From positions 71,746,629-71,810,628 of the forward strand of contig OW121741.1 of assembly GCA_933228675.1 (NCBI GenBank): DNA of 64,000 nt. Direction: 5' to 3'. Source of the stretch: Stomorhina lunata. Taxonomy: Eukaryota > Arthropoda > Insecta > Diptera > Rhiniidae. The first letter of the stretch is position 1. Each line of letters opens with the position of its first letter. The position numbers were made by a program, and so were the translations under genes. This document shows positions 12,031 to 23,650 of this stretch, piece by piece. The notes under the pieces were generated by a model that saw only the letters and a program-made list of their open reading frames with translations, ran no database searches and was not told where the DNA came from.

Positions 12031-13607
12031 ACAAGTAAGAGTTTTATATTCGTCTGTGCCGAATCTTATATACCAACCATCAAGTTGTGTTTAATTTAGA
12101 AATATATCTCATATATCTACGAGGGTGCAGCTAATTCAAAGCGTGGACCAAATTGGAAAAAAGTTGTTACGCTAGTTGGTATTGTTGGTAAAATTTTTAG
12201 AATAACTTCAGTTGCAGTAGCTTTATAGTTCAACATTTAAAAGTATCTAAGTTTATTCCCTTTGCACAAAACTCAATCTCATAACCGGGTATAGTTTTTC
12301 ATTAATAATCTATTAAATACTTTTCGTTTAGCTTAATATTTAGTTACAATAAACATTTTGATAGTAATACGATAGGTCCATGTATTTTGTTAGGAGTTAA
12401 CAATGCATCTACCGTATATGAAGTCTGGACATCGATTAATAGGTATCTAATTTCCTTGGTGCAATCTTAATATGCTGATTGTACCTCCGAATCCTTTTGA
12501 TTGAAGATATAAAAAAGGGATGCTGTACATACAAGAATTATAACCAAATGTTGACCGATTGTAAACACACTGTCTGGTATTTATATTAAGCTCATTCTTG
12601 CAAAATTTAGTAGCCATAGCTGTCATAGTTTCTAATTTAATAGCTCTTAACTGGCCTTTGATACATTTTCTTTTTTTGGTTTCCGGGAGTGTTTTTTATA
12701 TAAAAGCTTTATCCAAATATGGACCGATTCCTATATACTGACCAATGGTTGCATAAAACTTCCCTATTCTAAATTTAGTTGTCATAGCTATTACAATTGT
12801 ATTCAATTTATCAGCATTAATGTGTTTCCCGGGGCGGGGTAATATGGGAGCTTTAACTAAATGTGAATAGATTTTGTCCATTTTCAATACACAACTTCCT
12901 CAATAAATCTAAAATACTTTTGTAAAATTTTGCCCCTCTAGCTCTTTTTGTTAAGGCGCAATCGCGCTGTTATCTGACGGACAGACGGAAATAAACCCCA
13001 TTCTCTTTTTGTATTTTTGAGTTTCTGTAAGTTTTTTGAGTGGGAGCTATGGTGAAATGGTGACCGATTGTGATAGAATTTTACACACTGGCTGCCATTG
13101 ACATAAGACTTCTTTGTGTTAAATTTAGTGACTAAAGCTATTACAGTTTATCATTTATCGGCATTAAGGTGTATTTTAGGTGGAATTTAGGCTGTTTTTT
13201 GTATGGAAGCTATGGTTAAATGTGAATCGATTTCTATAAAATTTTATATACTGTCTAGTGCTTATGTAAAACTTCTATATACCAAATCTTATCATCATAG
13301 CCATTATAGTTTGTTATTTATTAACGAATAAGCGATTAGCCTATACGAGGTTATACGGAAGCTATATTTAAATGTGAACCGATTTTACCCGATTTCAGTA
13401 CCAAAATTTTCCATGAAGTGAAGAATATTTATGTAAAATTTCAGTTACCTTCCGTTTGGGTTTTATAGTGCCGGCAAAAGACAGACATACGGACAGACAG
13501 ACGGACATCTCTCAATCGTTTTAGAATTCCATAATGATTCAATTTTGGTTTTTGAGCCAATATTAAGGAAATTAAAAATTCTATTCTTTTTGATGGTGGG
13601 TATAAAA
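12031..13607 (+). repeat. F1 dispersed repeat, near complete
   Basis: It starts with ACAAGTAAGAG and a degenerate hairpin (TTCGTCTGTGCCGAA), then TATACCAACCATCAAG. It ends with TTTTTGATGGTGGGTATAAA. The interior has repeated blocks around CTATGGTTAAATGTGAAYCG phrases and a GACAGACGGACA run near 13490. The ends match copies at 17047 and 44771. It does not encode a recognisable protein. Confidence 0.85.
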
Positions 13608-13853
13608 AGTCCAATATAAAAAACTGATTGTCCGTTGAAAGCTTAAAGCTTTTCTTATTAATTTTTTAACTAATTTCTTTTTAAACCTCCTGACTCACTT
13701 TATATATTTTTGTGACCAATTTACTACGTGTGCTCAAAAAATTATAAAAATAAGTACCCTACAACTACCACTGAGGTAAATTGTCGCACAGTGATTTGAG
13801 CCTATAGTAAAATTGGAAAAAAAAAAACTAGAAGAAATAGATTTACAGCGACG

Positions 13854-14760
13854 CACAGTGTGTTGCGTAGAACATGCCCCGAATTCCTTGAAAGGGTTGT
13901 TTGTCAAATTCGGAATAGATGAGTTAAATCGGCCAGAATTCATATTTTTAATACAACTTTTTCAAACACTTAATTTGAATTTAGTGACTTATGTAGGGTT
14001 CATATAACTCAAGCGTCAGACGATTGAGTGAAATTTACATGTGCTTTGTTATTGTAACAAAAACAAAATACATGTAAATTTCACTCAATCTTCAGACGCT
14101 TGAGTTATATGAACCCTACATTAGTAACAAATTGTAGTAGCATTGTGTAATATTTTAAAAATTTTTGGAATGCATATTAATAATGAGGGTAAGCACTATT
14201 TTTGAATGTATTTTTTAATCAAAATCTATTATTATTTAAAATATCCTATATTTTTTAGCGTATTTTTTTTTATACGAAAAATTTCAGAATATCCAGAAAT
14301 TCACCTTTGTCCGGGCTAGTTTTTTGACATGATTTCTGCGTCATCTTTATTGTTCGTAAAAATATACATATTGTGTAGCAGACTTCAGTAGAACATATTT
14401 TTTTTATTTTTTTCATAACACTCTATTTCAAGGGTATCCTTTTTTGAGAAGTGGTTAAAATACACGAAGAATGAAAAAAACTCGCGTATATATGACTTTA
14501 ATTCATCACAAGACTCCGATGATAGTAATAAAGTTGGGCAGCTATTTTTACCTTGACATGTAAATATTTCTGCGTCAATTAAAAAGGATTTCAGTACATG
14601 CATGTATTTTAGTTTTTGAAATATATTTATATAATTTAAACAAAATAACCCACACATAAAATTAACCAAAAACTGACAATAATAATTCAATATGTAAATT
14701 CATCTTTACATAACATAAAATAATTTTGTCCACCTAGCATGTTCTACGCGACACACTGTG
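13854..14760. mobile_element. Transib-type element A, 907 bp
   Basis: The ends are CACAGTGTGTTGCGTAGAAC and, read from the right, CACAGTGTGTCGCGTAGAAC; the match continues to 24 bp with one mismatch. It is flanked by CGACG at 13849-13853 and 14761-14765. Five-base GC-rich duplications and the CACAGTG-type heptamer are the published hallmarks of Transib transposons, the relatives of the RAG recombinase system. The interior carries a Harbinger-type MITE (13992-14120) and a 101-codon minus-strand frame at 14385-14690 with no recognisable motif. No transposase was found, so it is non-autonomous. Confidence 0.8.
13992..14120. mobile_element. PIF/Harbinger-type MITE, copy 2
   Basis: A hairpin of about 129 bp with ends TGTAGGGTTCATATAACTCA and the inverted counterpart, flanked by TTA on both sides (13989-13991 and 14121-14123). 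It is the same family as 7324-7419 and is nested inside Transib-type element A, so it is younger than that element. Confidence 0.8.
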
Positions 14761-14765
14761 CGACG

Positions 14766-15900
14766 CACCGTGGCTTAAGGACGTTTTTTTTTAATAATTC
14801 TGTAACTTTTAAGCGACTTTAGATATTTAAATGAAATTTGGCATGGTGGCAGTCAAGTATTCGAGTTGATTTTCAAAAGTACTGGTCCATGAGGGGTCGG
14901 GAGAGTGATTGATGAATTTGTTATAAAATTCTGAATAATTTTTGTGCAAGTCGGTTAAAGATATCTTCTTTCGTTTAAAAGTTAAAAATATTCAAAGTTG
15001 AAACTTAAAAAAAATTTCGCTTTTTTTTTGAGTTTTTCCCTAAAAGAAAGCTATATTTTTTCACAAATAAAAAAATATTTTCTTAATAAACATAAAAAGA
15101 TTTTTAAAGCTTTTAAAAGAAAACGTAATGAGAATGCGTATAAAATAAATTTCTTGCTAATTGGACTTTTGGTCCTCGCACATGCCCTCTCCAAAAAATG
15201 CCAATTTGCAAAAAAAAAATTTTAGTTAAAACAAAAATGTCTCAAAAGGCAAAGCACCGATTTCAAAAAAAAATATTGTTTATATTTTCTGACATATCTG
15301 TTATTGATTAGTGGGCCAAAGTTGCCTACCTCGGGTATATAAAACCTTTGGGTCCGTATAATTTTAGCCATTTGGGTCCGATCTAAAAGATTTTTACATT
15401 TTCGGAAACTTATTAGCGAAAAAATATAGCTATCTTTTAGGGAAAAACTCAAAAAAAGCGGAATTTTTTTTAAGTTTCAACTTTGAATATTTTTAACTTT
15501 TAAACCAAAGAAGATATCTATAACCGAATTGCACAATTCTGTATTTTTATATTTAACGAATATTCTTAAAAAAATTTGGTCTTCAGATGCGTCCACCAGA
15601 TTAAAAAAATAGGTAAAAAAATCAACCCAAAAATTCCTTTTTACCCAAATATCTCGAAACCTAAAGGAGAGAACCTACACATGTAAGCTTATTTTTTGTA
15701 GATATTCTCAAGGTCAACTTAAGTTTAAAATTTCTTTTCAATCCATCCATAAATTGATTTTCGGCGAATTTTTAAAAAAGTCGAACAACCGAGGTGACCA
15801 ACTCGAATACTCCTTGACTACCACCATGCCAAATTTTTAAATATCTTCAGTCGTTCAAAAGTTACAGAATTATTTCCAAAGAAAAGCGTAAACCACTGTG
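14766..15900. mobile_element. Transib-type element B, 1135 bp, long inverted arms
   Basis: The left end is CACCGTGGCTTAAGGACG and the right end, inverted, is CACAGTGGTTTACGCTTT. The inverted arms stay similar for more than 100 bp (AATAATTCTGTAACTTTT is shared). Inner inverted arms lie at about 14930-15075 and 15415-15540. It is flanked by CGACG at 14761-14765 and 15901-15905; the left copy is shared with element A. Its ends differ from A beyond the heptamer, so A and B are different subfamilies. No transposase is visible; the 75-76 codon frames at 14998 and 15222 are mirror frames of the arms. Confidence 0.8.
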
Positions 15901-16495
15901 CGACGAAATGTACAGCATGAATAAACCTAAACCCAGTATGAAAAAATATTAAATAAAATTTTAAAATATCCAGATATTTTGCTCGCAAGATCAGTAATTT
16001 TCAAAAATCGCCCGTTTTTATAAATATATAAATTTTGTTTTTGGATTTCGTATTACTTGTGTTAATATTAAATAAACACCTTAAATTTTTCATATTTCCA
16101 GTGTTGCCATAATGTGCTGAATTAAACAAAATCTTTGCATACAAAAAAAATTTCTTGAGTGTTTCTGATCCAATTACGGGCAAACCCATATAATCATAAA
16201 GGTCGCTAGATGGCGCTGTTTATTTTTTTACATCTTTTTTTAGATATTAATAAAATAACATTAATATAAAATTATTAACTCTTTCATTTTCTAATATATA
16301 GTCAAAGATTTCTTGAAAATCGTGGAAGGTTTTCTTTGATTTTGTTGCTGCCCAAGTGAACGTTACTAGTGGATCAGACGAAATTAGAAGTTTTGTCTTC
16401 AAGTTTTTGTTACAGTTCTCTCTAATGTTTTCACGAGTATGTTCTATTCTGCTTCTCATAATTATTGAATAATTATTATTATTATAATTATTGAA

Positions 16496-17046
16496 GGGCC
16501 AAAAAGTATTTTTTTTATTTAAAAGTGTCAAAGTCAGTAGTACCAAATGCCTTTTCCATTAAAATTAAATTTTAGTCACTTACGATAAAGTCGTTCTAAG
16601 GGCTGAGTACTTTCAATTTCAAAACAGCATAAATATTTTTTTAGTTTTCTTCTGAACTTAAAAAAAATCCCGTAGCTATTATTTATCACTCATACATTCA
16701 CTGTCTTGCTCTCTAAAAATTTCAAACGCTAATCGCTTTATCGCATTTAGCAAATTATTGTTCATTTAAATGAATTTAAGTTTACGAGTAAATTGTACTT
16801 ACCCTACACTAGCATTGTTCCAGACATTAAATGTCTTAACTCGATATATTATATTTATTTTTATTTCTTTTAATTTGGGAAATATAATTTTAAAGTTTTA
16901 GCCTTTTTTTAAACCTTAAATGGAAAAAGAGTACTAAATAGTTACGTCAATCAACACCTCTAAAAATTGTATTTCTGGCTTCTTAGAAGGAACCTACATA
17001 TAAAATTATTTTACTAATTTTACCCTTTATTACCCCTTTAATCGAA
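16496..17046. other. No gene recognised
   Basis: AT-rich sequence with no element ends or coding frames that I can support. Confidence 0.4.
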
Positions 17047-18597
17047 ACAAGTAAGAGTGTTATATTCGGCTGTGCCGAATCTTATAGACCCACCATCAAG
17101 TTGTGTTAAATTCAGAAACATATTTGATATATCTACGAGGGTGCAGCAAATTCAAAACGTTGACCAAATTGGAAAAAAGTTGTTACGCTAATTGGTATTG
17201 TTGGTAAAATATTTGGAATAACTTCGGTTGCAGTAGCTTTATAGATCAACATTTAAAAGTATCTAATTGGTTTCCCTAGTATTTACTTTGCGCAAAATTG
17301 AATCTCATAACCGGGTATAGTTTAGCATTAATAATCTGTAAAATACATTTCGTTTAGCTTAATATTTAGTTAGATTAAACATGTTGATAGTAATACGACA
17401 GGTCCATATATTTTGTTAGAAGTTCCTAATGAATCTACCGTATATAAAGTCTGGACATTGGTGCAATCTTAATATACTGATTGTACCTTCGAATCTTTTT
17501 GATTGTAGATATAAAAATGGGATGTTGTATATATATAAGAATTATAGCCAAATGTTAACCCGATTGTAACAAAATTTTACACACTGGCTGATATTTATAT
17601 AGAGCTTATGGTCAAATATGGACCGATTTCTATAAAATTTGATATACAGACCAATAGTTGCATAGAACATCCCTGTTCTAAATTTGGTCGTCATAGCTTT
17701 TACAATTGTATTCAATTTATCAGCATTAATGTGTTTCATGGAGCGGGGTTATATGGGAGCTCTAATTAACTGTCAACGGATTTTGTCCATTTTCAGTACA
17801 TAACTTTTGTTACATATCAAAATTACTTTTGTAAAGTTTTGTCTCTCTAGCTTTTGTAGTTAAGGACCTGTCGCGCTTTTATCTGACGGACATAAACCTC
17901 CTTTCCTTTTTGTATTTTTGTGTTTCTGTAAGTTTTTTATATGGGAGCAATGGTCAAATGGTAACCGCTTGAAACAAAATTTTGCACACTGGATGGCATT
18001 TACATAAGACTTCCTTTTGTAAAATTTTGTTGCTGGGGCCCTTTTCGTTAAGGCGCTATTGCGTTTTTATCTGACGGACCGACGTACGTAAAACTCCTTT
18101 TCATTTTGTATTTTTGTGTTTCGGTAAGTTTTTTTTTTTTGCACACTGGCTGGCATTTATTGCATTTAAGTGTATTTTAGATAAAATTTAGGCTATTTCC
18201 GTAAGTTTTTTGTATGGGAGCTATGATTAAATGTGAACCGATTTGGATGAAATATGCTGCCTAGTGCTTATGTAAAACTTCTATATACCTGGCTTTATCA
18301 TTAGCACATTAGCGATTAGCCTAGACGAGGTGATACGGTAGTTATGGTCAAATGTGAACCGATTTTGTCCGGTTTCAATACCAAAATTTTCCTAGAAATA
18401 AATATTTATGCCAAATTTCAGTGACCTTTATCCTTTCGTTAAGGTTTTATAGTGCCGACAACAGACAGACGGACATCGCTCAATTTTATAAGGATTCAGA
18501 ATATACTTCAATTTTGGTTTTTGAGCCAATATTAAGAAAATTACAAACGGAATGACAATCTCAATATATCCCCCATTCTTTTTGATGGTGGGTATAA
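17047..18597 (+). repeat. F1 dispersed repeat, near complete
   Basis: It starts with ACAAGTAAGAGTG and a perfect hairpin TTCGGCTGTGCCGAA, and ends with TTTTTGATGGTGGGTATAAA. The body matches 12031-13607 and 44771-46575, with different internal deletions. It joins the next partial copy directly at a shared TATAAAAAGG. Confidence 0.85.
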
Positions 18598-19350
18598 AAA
18601 GGGGATGTTATATGTATATATAAGAATATGAACGCTATGGTCAAATATGGACCAATTCTTATAAAATTTGATATACTGACCAATAGTTGCATAAAACTTC
18701 TTTATTCTAAATTTAGTCGTCATAGCTATTACAATTGTATTCAATTTATTAGCATTAATGTGTTTCCCGGGCGAGTTTATATGGGAGTTCTAACTAAATT
18801 TAAACCGATTTCCTCCATTTTCAATACTTTTGTAAAATTTTGTCCCTCTAGCTCTTTTCGTTAAGGCGCAATCGCGCTTTTAACTGACGGACATAAACCC
18901 CCTTTTCTTTTTGTATTTTTGTGTTTCCGTAAGTTTTTTGTATGGGAGCTATGGGTAAATGTGAACCGATTTCGATGAAATTTTATATGTTGCCTAGTGC
19001 TTATGTAAAGCTTCTATATTTCATCATATTGTCATCTATATTTCATTATAATATCATCATAGCTATTATAATTTGTCATTTATTAGCAAATAGGCGATTA
19101 GTATAGACGAGGTTATACGGGAGCTATGGTCAAATGTGAATCGATTTTGCCTGATTTCAATACCATCATTTTCCAAGAAATAAAATCTCAGTGACCTATA
19201 TCTTTTTGTTAAGGTTTATATTGTCCTGTCAACAGACAGACATCGCTCAATTAGAATTTCATAAAGATTCAGAATATACTTCAATTTTGGTTTTTGACGG
19301 AATGACAATCTCAATATACCCCCTATTCTTTTTGATGGTTGGTATACAAA
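18598..19350 (+). repeat. F1 dispersed repeat, 5'-truncated copy in tandem
   Basis: This copy lacks the first part of F1. It begins at the internal GGGGATGTTATATGTATATA and continues to TTTTTGATGGTTGGTATACA. The junction falls where the end of one F1 (GGTATAAAAAGG) and an internal F1 phrase (GATATAAAAAGG) are alike, which suggests recombination or a template switch at that microhomology. Confidence 0.7.
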
Positions 19351-20509
19351 TACAGAATACGTGTTTGAAAATTTTGTAATGATTATCGATTGCGACATAA
19401 AATTTGTTTCTATGTTTATTGGTTCAAAAGATACATATGGGTTAAAAAAAGTATTAAACATTTTTTACACATTTTCTCCATTATCATTTTCTCAGCATAG
19501 TCTTATTTTCAAAAAGAACTAAGAATCAGGGACCGAAAATTACTGTTATTTTTGAATTTTTGATTAAAAAAAGCAACCGCAAGGAAGTGGCGTAGAATAA
19601 AACCAAGTATAACATTTTGATAGTCTTGGACCAAATTTTCATTAAATGCGATGCTTTTTTAAAATCTGATTTTTATTTTTTAGAACAAAAGTAACAGTTA
19701 TTTTTTGATTGTTATTTTTTTGAGCAAAAAAAACAGTTATTTTTAACTTTTATCTGATTTTTATTTTTTAGAACAAAAGTAACAGTTATTTTTTGATTGT
19801 TATTTATTTGAGCAAAAAAAAACGGTTATTTTTGACTTTTATTTTTTCAAGCAAAAATAAAAGGTATTTTTTAACTTTTAATTTTTCGAGCAAAAATAAC
19901 AGTTATTTTTGACTTTTTTTTATTTTTTCGAGCATGAATAAAATTTATTTTTTGACTTTTATTTTTTCGAGCAGAAATAAAAGTTATTTTGTTGTTTTCA
20001 ACCCCAATTATGATTGAAAAACTGAACTGCATAAATTTTTTTTGTATATGCAAATTATTTTCACTGAAAAATTATCTTTGTTTGAAAAAAATCTTTGATG
20101 AATTTATCATGAATTTAAACAAAAATAACTTTTATTTCTGCTCTCAAATATAAAAGTCAAAAAATAACTTTTATTTCTGCTCGAAAAAATAAAAATTAAA
20201 AATAACTTCTATGCTTGCTTGAAAAAATAAAAATCAAAAATAACTGTTATTTTTGATAGAAAAAATAAAAGTTAAAAAATAACTAAATAATAAATAAATA
20301 ATTCGATGATTCTTATTCGACCTTTTTTTTTTTTTTTTCTTAACAAGTTTTAGGAACAAATGAGCTCGAGGTCTAGGTTTTTATAAATGTATTTATTTAT
20401 TTATGTCCGATATTTCGACATCCTTTGGATATCATCTTCAGGGACCAGCGAGTTACAATACACACATTACCGAGTGCAATAATAGATGTTCTCAGTAATG
20501 TGTGTATTG

Positions 20510-21372
20510 CAGTGTTGCCACTTTAGGTGTTATTACACATATCATGTGTAATTTTAATTTTCATGTGTAGACGATGTGTAAATGGCTGCATGTGTAACTC
20601 ATGTGTAATTTAAATTTTTGTCGTTTTTGAGTGCTAGCTATCGTTTTCAACACATGCATTTTAAATAGTAAATATTTGTACGCCCCTTTCGAAATCGAAA
20701 TAATTAATATAATGCAAGCTTTTTAATGTAACTACATTCATAAAAATGGATGTCTTCAAATCCCAATACTTATTGAAAAAAAATATGCTTCAAGATAGCC
20801 GAGAGTTTTATATAGAGGCGATTCGTCAAATTAAAAAAATATTTAATTTTAGTGACGATATTTATACAATTGTGGATATTATGATCCCAAAATGCAACTG
20901 CACTCTTAGAATTTGAAATTTTGGGCTTCAAAGCAATTTGGAGCCAGAAGATTATGGGATAAAGGTTTCTGATTTAAAGAATACCTTGTAAGACAGATTG
21001 TTTCCTATTTTGCAAAAAGTTATTAACTATATTTTAATTTGGCAGTATTTAAACGCTGCTGCCAGGGAACTACTTTAACACTCGTTAATGGAATGAGCTA
21101 TAATGTGCCGGGAGTTCTCCCATCTGTTAACAAGGGACGTCCGAAACATTGATGAAAAGACCATGTAGAGGAAAGTCTTCAAAACTTGGCCTACGAATTT
21201 TGAAAATATGCACACAAGATCTAAATTTGCTTGCCCTTTGACCTAACAGGTTGTAAATATAGGCCAAGTAAGTATGTCATTTTTCCAACAAAAAACATGT
21301 GTAATTCCTAATTTCATGTGTAATTTTGGTATGATACATGTGTAATTTAGCATTTAGTTGGTGGCAACACTG
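20510..21372. mobile_element. hAT element, innermost of the nest, 863 bp
   Basis: The termini are CAGTGTTGCCAC at the left and the inverted CAGTGTTGCCAC at the right. The 8-bp GTGTATTG is duplicated exactly (20502-20509 and 21373-21380). It splits the right arm of the inverted-repeat element. It carries a 56-codon transposase remnant (20746-20916) and a LINE 3' tail (about 21120-21280). Confidence 0.92.
20746..20916 (+). pseudogene. hAT transposase remnant, 56 codons
   Basis: ATG at 20746 opens a 56-codon frame with a TGA at 20914-20916. Residues read MDVFKSQYLLKKNMLQDSRE and then FYIEAIRQIKKIFNFSDDIY. The wording resembles the middle of hAT transposases of the CAGTGTTGCCA type (QDSREFY-EAI-QIKKRF), and the element ends agree. 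It is far below full length and is a relic. A further piece (LEPEDYGIKVSDLKN) follows in another frame near 20941-20985. The family assignment is from memory of such proteins and not from a search. Confidence 0.5.
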
Positions 21373-21679
21373 GTGTATTGTAACTCGCTGGTCCCTGAAG
21401 ATGATATCCAAAGAATATCGAAATATTGGACATAAAGAAATAAATACATTTATAAAAACCTAGACCTCGAGCTCATTTATTCCTAAAACTTGTTAAGTTA
21501 AAATATAACTTTTACTTTTGCTTAAAAAAATAAAAGTCAAAACAACTGTTATTTTTTATCGAAAAAATAAAAGTCAAAAAAACTTTTATTTCTGCTCGAA
21601 AGAATAAAAGTCAAAAAATAACTTTTATTTTCTGACTTTTACGATAAAAGTTATAACAGTTACGGTCCCTGCTAAGAAC

Positions 21680-23448
21680 CCATGTCCTCTTATTTTCTTA
21701 TCATATACAAATCAAATTCTAATTTTCTTTTCATCACTTTTAGTTTCGGATATGGATCTATACTTCAGTATAATGACAAGTATTAGCGTCATTATATTTC
21801 TGTTATCTATGGTTTAGGGTAACACATGGTTGTGTACGACCGCCTAAATCTTCTTAAATGATTTATTCGCTCTTGGTTTTTATTGTTTCGATGTGTGTAT
21901 TTCTCATCTTATGGGTTTTCTAAGTTTAATTTGTGACGGAATGGATGGCTTTTAGCGGCACATCGAATTGAGAACGTTCTACAATTCACACATTTATGTA
22001 TTTTAGTTTTAAACAATTGACCGGTTGTTATGTTTTTTTTTTTTCAAACGCTTAACTGTCAATTTGCTCCCCCCTTAAAAAAGAGAAAAAACAAAATTTT
22101 GACAATTGATAAGATACATGCGCCACTGGGACACGAGAGAATGTTTCTTCAATATAAAAGTGACAGTGACTGCAAGTGTGTGATATCGATTTTTAACAGA
22201 ATAATTTTGTAAAATAAAAACATTTACATTAAACCAAACGGAATAAAAGTTGAAAGCCAAGAACAACAAAGAAATTGTTGTCTGAGTCACATGGAAACCA
22301 AGTGAATAAAAGAGAGTACAAAGTGAGTCAGTGCATCAAAACAGCTGTTAAATATTATTGAATTTTTGATTGTTTGTTTACATTTTTCTTGCTATTTCCA
22401 TTAAAGTTTGACATTTCCTGAATGTTTAAGGTTTGACAAATCTAAAAAAAAATGAAAACAAATAGGAACAAATCATGGTTATTAATGACAAACAAATAAA
22501 TTGTGAAAATGTTAAAGTATCACGCGAAAAATAGTTCAAAATAATTGTGATTGATGTTAATAAATGAAATAATATAAATTTATAATAATATATATTGTAA
22601 CACTTGTAAAATCAAAGAATATGAAAATCTAACATCAATATGTGGATGTACGCAATTAAATTTAATACATTTCTGTCGGGTCTAATCAAAATTTATTGCA
22701 AATTAAAAGAAACGGAAATGTAATTAACAAACACTAATATCCTAATTTTTCAAAGATTTTTTCCTATTTCCATGAGTGTTTGTGTGCGTGTGTTTTTAAA
22801 TGAAAGTGCGATTAGTTAAGTGTATGTGAGAGAAGGAGAAAGTTTTAGATTAAATTTGTTATTTTTGTGCCAATTGCGTGCCTTTAGCCTCATGCAGCCG
22901 TATTGGATTTTCCTTTTAACGATTTAATACAGTTTATGATGTGAGTGTGAGTTTGAAATATTTTCATATTCCTGTTTTTTCCATTTTCATTTTTTCCTTT
23001 GTATACAATTTTAATGGTTGAAATTAAACAAATCTTTAAAGGAAATTGTTCATGTCACGAACTTGTCGCATTTGAGCTGTGATTCTGTTCATTTGTTTTA
23101 ATATTTAATATTTCAGTGGCCACTTCGGATGCGTGTGCCGCACCCAACTCAATTTTGTGATTTCTTTTCCGCTGAGACTTAAACAAAACAAACGTGAAAA
23201 AAACGAAAAATCATTTGTAAAAATTGCAAATAAATTGCACCGGAAGCCACCGCAATTACAGCAGTTAAAAATCCCTAACTCAAACTTTTAGATATCGAAA
23301 CATTTTTGAGTGTTCGCCCCAAATTGCATTTGATATGAAATTTATACATCAATTATATTAATTATAATTTGTGCAGAATGTGTAAATAAATCTAAACCTA
23401 AAATCAAAAACGCAAACACCTAAACAAATACTTAAATTGATAATTTTT
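21680..23448. other. Repeat-poor stretch, possible upstream noncoding exons
   Basis: Unlike its surroundings this stretch has no recognised repeats, and its base composition is more even. It has runs typical of fly 5' leader sequence, such as AACAAACGTGAAAAAAACGA near 23187. A candidate 3' splice site, TTTAATATTTCAG, ends at 23116. No long open frame is present. Noncoding exons or regulatory DNA of the gene at 50 kb are possible, but nothing proves a link. Confidence 0.3.
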
Positions 23449-23650
23449 TTTATTTTGGTTTGCTTTTACTGTGACGTCATGATGGCCAGAGCTGAAAAAG
23501 ATTGCACAGATTAAAATAAATTCACATGGTTTGACGTTTATATGATCGCGTTCAAAATTATATTATCAGTTCAAAATTATATTATGTCACAAATTCCATT
23601 CGGAATTGAGACCATTTCGTTTGTTAATGTCTAAAATCATTACAAAACAC
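23449..23650 (+). repeat. Direct repeat, left copy, with CRE-like palindrome
   Basis: About 200 bp similar to 27708-27930. Shared phrases include GTGACGTCATGATGGCCAGA (20 bp) and AAATTCACATGGTTTGAC. TGACGTCA, the full cAMP-response-element palindrome, lies at 23472-23479. The two copies flank the F1/F3 nest at 23656-27707. Confidence 0.75.

Larger units (their letters stand above)
13787..16495. repeat. Repeat H, copy 1, carrying two nested elements
   Basis: Parts 13787-13853 and 15906-16495 align with 43339-47120 once the insertions in each copy are removed. It begins with CACAGTGATTTGAGCC and contains phrases such as GATATTTTGCTCGCAAG near 15974. The 16247-16546 minus-strand frame (99 codons) overlaps a segment that is also kept in copy 2 near 46985-47110, so it may be an eroded element protein; I cannot name it. 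The older ends of the repeat are uncertain. Confidence 0.7.
20338..21498. mobile_element. Middle inverted-repeat element of the nest
   Basis: The left arm starts CTTAACAAGTTTTAGGAAC and reads through GAGCTCGAGGTCTAGG to CCAGCGAGTTACAATACACA; the right arm repeats the same about 125 bp in reverse, ending ACTTGTTAAG. With the innermost hAT removed the two arms meet in a hairpin with a loop of about 40 bp near 20465-20500. The arms contain CTTCAGGGACC and GATATCATC phrases. I do not recognise the superfamily, and no duplication is clear at its ends. Confidence 0.65.
19527..21671. mobile_element. hAT-type foldback element, outer shell of a triple nest
   Basis: The ends are CAGGGACCGAAAATTACTGT and, inverted, CAGGGACCGTAACTGTTATA. 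The flanks are CTAAGAAT (19519-19526) and CTAAGAAC (21672-21679), 7 of 8 alike. The interior is made of oppositely oriented tandem units of a CTTTTATTTTTTCGAGCARA type, left-handed at 19680-20030 and right-handed at 20100-20290 and 21500-21650, so the element can fold back. A second inverted-repeat element and then a further hAT are nested in it. The short frame at 19871-20053 is a unit of the array. Confidence 0.8.

Noticed and set aside
12696..12887. Small frames with MNADKLNTIVIAMTTKFRI, also at 17542, 18541 and 45192
   Set aside because: They recur because they lie in F1 copies, they are on the minus strand of a non-coding repeat, and their ends differ between copies.
16247..16546. 99-codon minus-strand frame as a host gene
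   Set aside because: It lies within repeat H; a related, broken stretch occurs in the other copy, so it is repeat-derived.
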